The notes beneath the pieces are model-generated. The model saw only the letters and a program-made list of their open reading frames with translations. It was not told the DNA's origin and did not search any database. 64,000 bases of DNA from Thalassotalea sp. G2M2-11 (GTDB taxonomy: Bacteria; Pseudomonadota; Gammaproteobacteria; Enterobacterales; Alteromonadaceae): assembly GCF_017168195.1 (NCBI RefSeq), contig NZ_JADNYL010000003.1, positions 186,001-250,000 on the forward strand, read 5' to 3'. A program made the translations under genes and the position numbers. Shown one piece after another: positions 57,798 through 64,000 of the stretch. Position 1 is the first letter of the stretch. Each line of letters starts with the position of its first letter.

Positions 57798-57885
57798 TTG
57801 ATATTGTGCGCTATAATGTGCTCGATATTATTTAAGAATAAGTCACTAAAAAATCATTACTTTTAAGTCCTTGGGAGAGAACTAA

Positions 57886-60156
57886 ATGAAGATGTTCGGA
57901 CGAACCACTCTAGCAACCAGTGTGCAGGCGGCATTAATGGCGACTGCGTTTGGCTATTCAACCGCTTCAGTTGCTGAAGAATCCACAGCGAAAAATAAGC
58001 AAGAAGTTGTTGGTATTGAAGTCATCGAAGTAACCGCGCGTAAACGGACTGAGAATGTACAAGAAGTACCTATTGCCATATCGGCATTATCGACTAAAAA
58101 AATGGAAGTCCTAGGTTCTTCGGGTATGGATGTGCGCGCACTTTCAGCAAAAGTACCTAGTTTATTGATTGAATCTTCATTTGGTCGTACATTTCCTCGT
58201 TTCTATATTCGTGGTTTAGGTAATACCGATTTTGATTTATTGGCTTCTCAACCAGTTTCATTGGTTTACGATGATGTTGTGCTCGAAAACTCGTTGACCA
58301 AAGGTATGCCAATGTTCGACATTGAACGTGTTGAAGTGTTGAGGGGACCACAAGGTACATTATTTGGTCGTAATACAACGGCAGGGATCATTAAGGTTCA
58401 GTCAAAGAAACCGGCTCAAGACTTTGATGCCAAATTATCTGCCAGTATTGGTAGTTACGGTTCTACCGATTTTCGTTTGGCTGTTGGTGGTGGTTTAACT
58501 GATACCTTGTCAGCACGTGTTTCGTTATTACAGCAAGACAGAGATGACTGGCTAGATAATAAAGCGCCAGGCTTTGAAGAAAATAATCAACTTGGTGGTT
58601 ACGGTGAAACAGCAGGTCGAGTGCAATTGCTATGGCAACCTAACGATGAATTTGAAGCATTATTTAATTATCATTTCCGTGATGCTGATGCCGATGCACG
58701 TGTTTTCCGTGCCAATATCATCAAACCGGGCACTAATGATTTAGTCAGTGATTTTGATCGTGAAGTCATTTATCAAGATGCTGCAAGCCGTAATGAACAA
58801 ACAGTTGATATGTCTGGTGCTAACTTGAAGTTAACCTATAACTTTGGGGATTATACCTTAACATCGATCAGTGGTTATGAATCTGCTGAAATGTTTTCAG
58901 TAGGGGATATTGATGGTGGTTATGGCGCATCATTCTTACCTTATATGGGCCCAGGGTTTATTCCATTCCCTTCAGAAACTGGTGCTGAAATGCCAGATCA
59001 CGAGCAGCTAACGCAAGAACTAAGAATTTCGAGTAATGAGTTAGGTCAGCTTGATTATCAATTTGGCTTTTTCTACTTTGATGAAGATTTAACCATTAAC
59101 AACCTAAGTTTTAATACATTAGCTAATGGTGAACAAAACGGTATCGCTGTGCAAAACATGCAAACGACGGCATGGGCTATTTTTGCTTCACTTGATTATG
59201 AATTATCTGATAAAGCCAGTATAAACGGTGGTCTTCGTTATTCAAATGATGAACGCGACTGGGATGGTACGCTAGTGCAGTCGCCATTTGGCGCACCAAG
59301 CTTTAGTGAAGATGCATCGGTTGATGATTCGCAAATTAGTGGTGATTTAAGCTTAAGTTATACCTTATCAGATGAAACCAACCTTTATGCGCGTGTTGCT
59401 CGCGGCTATCGAGCGCCGAGTATCCAAGGGCGTAACTTATTATTCTCTGGTAATGCCACAACAGCTGATTCTGAAACGGTTGCATCTGTCGAAACGGGCT
59501 TTAAAACCGTTAGTGAAGATAATATGGCTCGTTTAGACGGTAGTGTGTTTTATTATCAAGTCAGTGATCAACAGTTAACTGCTGTTGGTGGTGTAGGTAA
59601 TTTAGCTCGCTTATTAAATGCCGATAAAGCCGTTGGTTATGGTTTTGAATTTGATGGTGAATTATTTGTTACACCTGATTTAGTTTTAACTGGTAATGTC
59701 AGTTATAACAATACTGAATTACAAGACGGCTCTATTGGTGTTGCGCCTTGTGGTGGTGGTTGTACGGTGACTGATAGTCTTCGTGGTGATGGTCAAGCGA
59801 TTATTGACGGTAACCCATTACCACAATCACCTGAATGGATTGGTAACCTAGCACTGAGATGGACCAAAGAAATCGGTGAAGGTGAAATGTATGTTTACAG
59901 TGATTGGTCATATCGCTCAAAAGTGAATTTCTTTTTATATGAATCAAAAGAATTTACTGGTGATGCATTACTAGAAGGCGGTATTCGTGTAGGTTACCAG
60001 TGGTTTGCTGAAGGTGCAGATTATGAAGTCGCTGTTTATGGACGTAATATTACCGATGAAGAGCAGTTAACTGGTGCAATTGACTTCAATAATTTGACTG
60101 GTTATGTCAACGAGCCCGTATTCTGGGGTGTAGAATTCAAAGCTGAATTTTATTAA
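57886..60156 (+). CDS. TonB-dependent outer-membrane receptor
   Basis: A 756-residue TonB-dependent receptor. The signal peptide ends near ASVA (about residue 30), and a TonB-box-like EVIEVTARK lies near residue 45. The plug domain covers about 50-165 (VPIAISALS, RFYIRGLGNTDFD, RVEVLRGPQGTLFGRNTTAG), and the rest is a 22-strand barrel ending in aromatic FKAEFY. It sits between deoB and deoD in a nucleoside salvage block that has no Tsx-type channel, so a nucleoside or nucleotide substrate is a reasonable inference. A TATAAT at 57812 may be its -10. GGGAGAG precedes the ATG. A strong terminator follows. Confidence 0.9.
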   Translation: MKMFGRTTLATSVQAALMATAFGYSTASVAEESTAKNKQEVVGIEVIEVTARKRTENVQEVPIAISALSTKKMEVLGSSGMDVRALSAKVPSLLIESSFGRTFPRFYIRGLGNTDFDLLASQPVSLVYDDVVLENSLTKGMPMFDIERVEVLRGPQGTLFGRNTTAGIIKVQSKKPAQDFDAKLSASIGSYGSTDFRLAVGGGLTDTLSARVSLLQQDRDDWLDNKAPGFEENNQLGGYGETAGRVQLLWQPNDEFEALFNYHFRDADADARVFRANIIKPGTNDLVSDFDREVIYQDAASRNEQTVDMSGANLKLTYNFGDYTLTSISGYESAEMFSVGDIDGGYGASFLPYMGPGFIPFPSETGAEMPDHEQLTQELRISSNELGQLDYQFGFFYFDEDLTINNLSFNTLANGEQNGIAVQNMQTTAWAIFASLDYELSDKASINGGLRYSNDERDWDGTLVQSPFGAPSFSEDASVDDSQISGDLSLSYTLSDETNLYARVARGYRAPSIQGRNLLFSGNATTADSETVASVETGFKTVSEDNMARLDGSVFYYQVSDQQLTAVGGVGNLARLLNADKAVGYGFEFDGELFVTPDLVLTGNVSYNNTELQDGSIGVAPCGGGCTVTDSLRGDGQAIIDGNPLPQSPEWIGNLALRWTKEIGEGEMYVYSDWSYRSKVNFFLYESKEFTGDALLEGGIRVGYQWFAEGADYEVAVYGRNITDEEQLTGAIDFNNLTGYVNEPVFWGVEFKAEFY

Positions 60157-60183
60157 TGTGAGCTGTTGATTGTGTTAAACAAA

Positions 60184-60214
60184 AAAGGTTGGCTTTAATC
60201 GCCAACCTTTTTTT
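60184..60214 (+). terminator. Intrinsic terminator of the TonB receptor gene
   Basis: Ten-bp perfect stem AAAGGTTGGC/GCCAACCTTT with a seven-base loop, followed by TTTT. An A-run precedes it, so it can also act for the convergent deoD. Confidence 0.92.
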
Positions 60215-60237
60215 ATGTTCAATCACAGGGTGATGAA

Positions 60238-60942
60238 TTAAAGGATACTTTCTAAGGTTAATTCCATCATATCTTTAAACGTGCTTTCACGTTCATCGGC
60301 GCTGGTTTGTTCGCCTGTTTTAATGTGATCACTAACAGTCAAAACGGCTAATGCTTTTTTACCTAATTCGGCGGCAACACCATATAATCCAGCTGCTTCC
60401 ATTTCTACTGCTAAAATTCCCATGTTTTCCATGGTTTTAAACATTTCAGGTTGTGGTGTGTAAAATAAGTCTGCAGTAAATACATTGCCTACATGGACTT
60501 TTTTATTGATTTTATCTGCGGTATTGACGACTTTTTGTAATAAAGAAAAGTCTGCGGTTGCAGCAAAGTCACACTGATTGAAGCGTTGGCGATTCACATT
60601 GGAGTCTGTGCTGGCACTCATGCCGATAATCACGTCTCTGACTTTGATATCATCGCGTACGGCACCACAAGAGCCGATGCGTATGATGTTTTCTACACCA
60701 TACTCTTTATATAATTCAGTGGCGTAAATAGAAATTGATGGCACGCCCATACCCGAGCCCATCACAGAGATAGGTTTACCTTTGTAAGTACCTGTATAAC
60801 CAAACATGTTACGTACACGAGTGATACATTTAGCATCATCTAAAAAGTTTTCGGCAATAAATTTTGCTCTGAGTGGGTCGCCAGGCATAAGTACCGTTTT
60901 AGCGAATTCGTTTTCTTTAGCTTCAATATGAGGTGTTGCCAT
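60238..60942 (-). CDS. deoD: Purine nucleoside phosphorylase DeoD
   Basis: Hexameric phosphorylase releasing purine bases and (deoxy)ribose-1-phosphate. The 234 residues match E. coli DeoD (239). Features are [16 protein letters not shown] near 20-35 with the phosphate-binding Arg, [16 protein letters not shown] near 62, [12 protein letters not shown] near 87, the substrate Glu motif [13 protein letters not shown] near 177, and the catalytic Asp in [10 protein letters not shown] near 204. Likely produces the substrate for DeoB. It is downstream of add and xapX on the same strand. Confidence 0.96.
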   Translation of the reverse strand: MATPHIEAKENEFAKTVLMPGDPLRAKFIAENFLDDAKCITRVRNMFGYTGTYKGKPISVMGSGMGVPSISIYATELYKEYGVENIIRIGSCGAVRDDIKVRDVIIGMSASTDSNVNRQRFNQCDFAATADFSLLQKVVNTADKINKKVHVGNVFTADLFYTPQPEMFKTMENMGILAVEMEAAGLYGVAAELGKKALAVLTVSDHIKTGEQTSADERESTFKDMMELTLESIL

Positions 60943-61062
60943 GAGATATACCTTATTTAAAAAATTTATCTCAGTAAGTTTCTAGCCAGTTCCTTTGAAC
61001 AAAGTTGCTGCTATCAAGGGTGTTTTACTGATGTGTTAATGTTGATTTAATCCTAGTCTATT

Positions 61063-61233
61063 CTAACTAAAAAAGCGCTCGACGATCCAGTGATATGCTG
61101 TTCCGCCTAAATAAATACCAAATATTCCTGCAATACCTGAAAGTACTGGTGGCGCAGGTAAAGGCAGTTTGATAATGGAAAACAGTAAGCCAACAATGGT
61201 GCCGGCAACAAGTGCTAATAAGATTTCTGTCAT
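61063..61233 (-). CDS. XapX domain small membrane protein
   Basis: A 56-residue gene easily missed because of its length. It reads MTEILLALVAGTIVGLLFSI, then a Pro-rich KLPLPAPPVLSGIAGIFGIY and LGGTAYHW. This is the XapX/DUF1427 pattern: a first helix, the KLPxPAPP turn, then a GIxGIxGIYLGG helix. A good ribosome site AAGGA lies eight bases before the ATG. XapX is named for the E. coli xanthosine utilisation region, so its place between add and deoD in a nucleoside cluster fits. Function unknown; inner membrane by prediction. Confidence 0.85.
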   Translation of the reverse strand: MTEILLALVAGTIVGLLFSIIKLPLPAPPVLSGIAGIFGIYLGGTAYHWIVERFFS

Positions 61234-61268
61234 AGAGGTTCCTTATTTATTTATTATATTCAGTTATA

Positions 61269-62264
61269 TTACAATTTTGCATCGCGTAATGCTTGTTTTT
61301 CATTGTCTGATAAAAAACTCACTTGCAAAGCATTTTGTTGTAATTGGAATATTTGCTTGTCTGAAAAGCCGAGTAGGTCAGAAGCCAATTGAAATTCATG
61401 TTTTAATTCAATGTTTTCAACCGCAGGATCATCGGTGTTTAAACATACTAATAGCTCATTCGCTAGAAATGTTTTAATCGGATGTTCAGCCAAGTTTTTA
61501 ATTGTACCAGTTTGATAATTTGAAGTTAAACAGGACTCGATGCCTATATTATGTTGTCTGATATAATCGGTGAGAGTTTTGTCTTGCGAGATGGCAACAC
61601 CATGGCCAATGCGTGTTGCGCCAAGCCCTTTGATAGCTTGCCACACGCTTTCACTTCCGGCTGCCTCACCGGCATGAACGGTTACTTGTAAATCTGCAGT
61701 TCGTATTTGTCGAAAGTGTTCAACAAATAATTCTCCTGGAAAGTTATATTCATCACCAGCAAGGTCAACAGCAGTAATGTGCTGTTTATGATCGAGTATG
61801 GCATTTAGCTCTAGTTGACATTTTTCTACGCCAAATGTTCGACTTAGAATGCCGATTAGATTGATTTTTACCGGAAAATCTTTCATTCCAGAGTTCACAC
61901 CATCAATAACAGCAGCGACCACATCACTCGGTGATAATTGATGAGTTTGGGCCATATAATACGGAGAAAATCGTAATTCTGCATAATCGATACCTGCGTT
62001 GTAAGCATCTTCGACATTTTCGTAGGCAATACGTTTACAGTCATCAAGTGTTTTTAATACCTTGACTCCCCAGTCCAACTTTTGCAAAAAAGCCAATAGG
62101 TCGGCTTCACTGTCTTGAATTTGAACATAGGGGATAAAGTCATCAAATTGCTCGGTTGGTAGGCCAATATGATGCTGCTGTGCGAGTTGCCAGATAGTTG
62201 CTGGCCGAATATTGCCATCTAAATGACGATGCAGATCTATCAGCGGGTAGTTTGGATTAACCAT
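61269..62264 (-). CDS. add: Adenosine deaminase Add
   Basis: Converts (deoxy)adenosine to (deoxy)inosine, feeding DeoD. The 331-residue zinc hydrolase has the metal motif LIDLHRHLDGNIRP (His12, His14), the substrate-contact region VHAGEAAGSESVW near 200 with the catalytic Glu, RIGHGV near 218, and NTDDPAV near 280 with catalytic and metal-binding aspartates. It lies upstream of xapX (35 bp) and deoD on the same strand, so the three may form an operon. Confidence 0.95.
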   Translation of the reverse strand: MVNPNYPLIDLHRHLDGNIRPATIWQLAQQHHIGLPTEQFDDFIPYVQIQDSEADLLAFLQKLDWGVKVLKTLDDCKRIAYENVEDAYNAGIDYAELRFSPYYMAQTHQLSPSDVVAAVIDGVNSGMKDFPVKINLIGILSRTFGVEKCQLELNAILDHKQHITAVDLAGDEYNFPGELFVEHFRQIRTADLQVTVHAGEAAGSESVWQAIKGLGATRIGHGVAISQDKTLTDYIRQHNIGIESCLTSNYQTGTIKNLAEHPIKTFLANELLVCLNTDDPAVENIELKHEFQLASDLLGFSDKQIFQLQQNALQVSFLSDNEKQALRDAKL

Positions 62265-62387
62265 TATTTATAATTCCTTGCGTTAAATCTTTGAAGCTTA
62301 ACTGATCTTTATTATATCGCTTTTTTCTTATTTTATGTTGGTATTAGAGTAATAACACTGATAAATTAGTCCGTGGGATAATCATCT

Positions 62388-62403
62388 AGGTGTCTAGACG
62401 TAT
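62388..62403. promoter_or_regulatory. MetJ-like operator upstream of aroG
   Basis: AGGTGTCT followed by AGACGTAT: two tandem 8-mers with 6/8 and 7/8 identity to the met box AGACGTCT, sharing the core GTCTAGAC with the metK site. It ends 44 bp before the aroG start, over the likely promoter. Confidence 0.45.
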
Positions 62404-62447
62404 ATTGAGATAAAAATTCATCGTTTAAGAAGTAAAAGAGAAACATT

Positions 62448-63500
62448 ATGTTCTATCAAACCGACGACGTTCGTATTGAAAAAATAAAAGAGTTATTACC
62501 ACCTGTTGCATTATTGGAGCGATTTCCTGCATCAGAAAATGCATCTAAGACCGTCTTCTCTGGTAGAGCCGCGATCAGTGATATTTTAAATGGTAAAGAT
62601 AAGCGTTTATTGGTGGTCATTGGCCCTTGCTCCATTCATGATACTGATGCTGCAATGGAGTATGGCAAAAAGCTGGTCAAGTTAAGGGAAAAATATCAAG
62701 ATAATCTTGAAGTTGTCATGCGTGTGTATTTTGAGAAACCACGTACTACGGTGGGGTGGAAAGGTCTAATTAATGACCCTTATATGGATAATAGCTTTAA
62801 ACTAAATGATGGTTTACGCATGGGGCGTAAATTGTTGGCTGACTTAAATCACTTGGGGCTGCCAACCGCTGGTGAGTTTTTAGATATGATCACGCCGCAG
62901 TACATGGCTGATTTTATGTGTTGGGGAGCTATTGGTGCCCGCACCACAGAAAGTCAGGTGCATCGTGAATTAGCCTCTGGTTTATCTTGTCCGGTAGGAT
63001 TTAAAAATGGTACCGATGGTACGATTAAAATTGCCATTGATGCGATAGGCTCGGCGAGTGCAGCACATCACTTTCTTTCGGTAACTAAATTCGGACATTC
63101 CGCTATTGTACAAACGACTGGTAATGCAGATTGTCATATTATTTTACGTGGTGGTAAGTCGCCCAATTATGATGCCGATAGTGTTAAGCAAGTGACAGAA
63201 CAGTTGGTGAATGCCCAATTGAATCCGAAGATCATGATTGATTTTAGTCATGGTAACTCAAGTAAGCAGTTTAAAAATCAACTGTCAGTTTGTGACAATG
63301 TTAGTGAACAACTTGCCAGTGGTGAGCAAAATATTTTCGGTGTGATGGTAGAAAGTCACTTAGTGGAAGGTAGACAAGATTTAGTTGACAATAAAGCTCC
63401 CAATTATGGTCAGTCGATTACTGATGCTTGTATCGGTTGGGAAGATACTGAAAAATTACTTGCTCAACTCAATGATGCTGTTGTCGCCAGAAACAGTTAA
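62448..63500 (+). CDS. aroG: DAHP synthase, AroG-type
   Basis: The first enzyme of the shikimate pathway, joining PEP and erythrose-4-phosphate. The 350 residues equal E. coli AroG in length and align along the whole chain from memory: IKELLPPVALLERFPASENA, VIGPCSIHD (metal Cys61 region), MRVYFEKPRTTVGWKGLIND, GAIGARTTESQVHRELASGL, and MIDFSHGNSSKQ. The Phe-, Tyr- or Trp-sensitive class cannot be fixed from the sequence alone, though AroG is closest. A MetJ-like operator lies just upstream and a strong terminator downstream. Confidence 0.93.
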   Translation: MFYQTDDVRIEKIKELLPPVALLERFPASENASKTVFSGRAAISDILNGKDKRLLVVIGPCSIHDTDAAMEYGKKLVKLREKYQDNLEVVMRVYFEKPRTTVGWKGLINDPYMDNSFKLNDGLRMGRKLLADLNHLGLPTAGEFLDMITPQYMADFMCWGAIGARTTESQVHRELASGLSCPVGFKNGTDGTIKIAIDAIGSASAAHHFLSVTKFGHSAIVQTTGNADCHIILRGGKSPNYDADSVKQVTEQLVNAQLNPKIMIDFSHGNSSKQFKNQLSVCDNVSEQLASGEQNIFGVMVESHLVEGRQDLVDNKAPNYGQSITDACIGWEDTEKLLAQLNDAVVARNS

Positions 63501-63558
63501 TACTTGTTTGAACAATCAGTTTTTGTCATAACTACAGTAACAACATTCAATAGATAGT

Positions 63559-63583
63559 AGCCGCTAATTTTAGCGGCTTTTTC
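63559..63583 (+). terminator. Intrinsic terminator of aroG
   Basis: Eight-bp perfect stem AGCCGCTA/TAGCGGCT with a four-base loop and a following T-run, 58 bp after the aroG stop. Confidence 0.88.
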
Positions 63584-63631
63584 ATATCACAATTAAACGT
63601 ATTAACTTGTGTTAGGAAGAGTTTCTAATGC

Positions 63632-64000
63632 TTATTTATTGGCGGGGATAAACTCACCTTGTAATGGCTGTTTGATCCGACCGTTATCTAAGTCATTTAG
63701 CCAACCGATATAGTCATCAAAGGCCATAGGTTTTGCATAGAAGTACCCTTGACCAATATCACAGCCAAAGTCTCGTAAAGTATCTTCGTCAGCTTGTGAA
63801 TTAATACCTTCTGCAACCACCTCTAACCCTAAGCCTTTCGCCATTTTTACAGTGGTTTTAGCGATCACCATGCGTTTTTTATCGTCATTGACATTTTCAA
63901 CAAACTCGCGGTCAACTTTTAATTCTTGAAAGGGAAGGTGGCTAATTTGTGACATAGTTGAATACCCCGTGCCAAAATCATCGATGCTGATAGTCACGCC
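63632..64000 (-). CDS. EAL domain protein, 3' part only
   Basis: The C-terminal 122 or so residues of a protein with a cyclic-di-GMP phosphodiesterase (EAL) domain; the frame is open to the window edge, and upstream domains lie outside. Visible motifs are ISIDDFGTGYST (metal-binding DDFGTG), the lysine in ELKVDREFV, VVAEGI (catalytic Glu), and the QGYFYAKPM end. These residues of an active EAL domain are intact in the visible part. A GGDEF, PAS or membrane sensor domain may precede it. Confidence 0.9.
   Translation of the reverse strand, partial: GVTISIDDFGTGYSTMSQISHLPFQELKVDREFVENVNDDKKRMVIAKTTVKMAKGLGLEVVAEGINSQADEDTLRDFGCDIGQGYFYAKPMAFDDYIGWLNDLDNGRIKQPLQGEFIPANK

Noticed and set aside
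60943-61062. Possible further small gene between xapX and deoD
   Set aside because: No frame with a ribosome site and protein-like composition; probably only spacer and promoter sequence for deoD.

Overview
The window looks like an AT-rich (roughly 40% GC by eye) chromosomal segment of a marine gammaproteobacterium in the Alteromonadales, most likely Colwelliaceae (Colwellia/Thalassotalea type). This is inferred from gene content: SMC rather than MukB beside zipA-ligA, small families known to me from that order (DUF3392, TIGR02922, DUF2897-like), and a marine-type nitrate assimilation cluster. Nearly all of it is housekeeping DNA with intact, tightly packed genes. I saw no tRNA, rRNA, CRISPR array, prophage or complete insertion sequence.

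Layout. 1-6.4 kb: the 3' part of an ABC exporter permease, then metK (with a MetJ operator), murI and the ABC-F ATPase ybiT. 6.5-8.4 kb: glnK-amtB behind a probable sigma-54/NtrC promoter. 8.4-15.4 kb: an amber-interrupted small membrane gene, the radical SAM protein YgiQ, an S9 peptidase lipoprotein, an ABM-domain protein, a small exported protein and CysZ. 15.6-22.7 kb: smc-zipA-ligA-DUF3392. 22.7-29.3 kb: an accessory-flavoured stretch with a periplasmic 2H-phosphoesterase-like protein, two spondin-domain proteins, a MITE, an OmpR-type two-component system, an M48 metalloprotease lipoprotein and a second amber-interrupted gene. 29.4-32.1 kb: ACT protein, yffB, dapE, M15 peptidase and a tiny membrane protein, all on the minus strand. 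32.5-36.4 kb: ackA-pta, divergent from yfbV. 36.5-38.5 kb: CDGSH protein, rlmA, xthA. 38.6-52.2 kb: nitrate assimilation (narK, a PP2C/kinase fusion, nasA, an Fe-S/anchor fusion, nirBD), interrupted by a plus-strand block with a MAPEG protein, a second MITE and two glycine-zipper mini-proteins. 52.4-62.3 kb: nucleoside salvage (upp, tdk, deoC, nupC, udk, deoB, deoD, xapX, add) with an embedded TonB-dependent receptor. 62.4-64 kb: aroG and the 3' end of an EAL-domain gene.

How it works together. Matches to the sigma-54 consensus (TGG-N10-GC) lie in front of glnK, narK, nasA and nirB. NtrC-type GCAC-N7-GTGC sites lie upstream of glnK and narK, and weaker ones upstream of nirB. This suggests that ammonium sensing and uptake (GlnK-AmtB), nitrate import (NarK), nitrate reduction (NasA) and nitrite reduction (NirBD) form one nitrogen-limitation regulon. 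The nasA promoter also decides its start codon. The nucleoside block covers a whole route: a candidate outer-membrane receptor, NupC at the inner membrane, phosphorolysis, DeoB and DeoC, plus base and nucleoside salvage enzymes.

Most worth a second look: the sigma-54 regulon and the nasA start; the MITE family with TIR GGGCGTGTTGAT and TA flanks; two small genes each broken by a single in-frame TAG; the TonB receptor in the nucleoside cluster; the exported 2H-phosphoesterase-like protein; a CheZ-like D-x3-Q motif protein in the nitrate cluster; and a MetJ-like operator in front of aroG.
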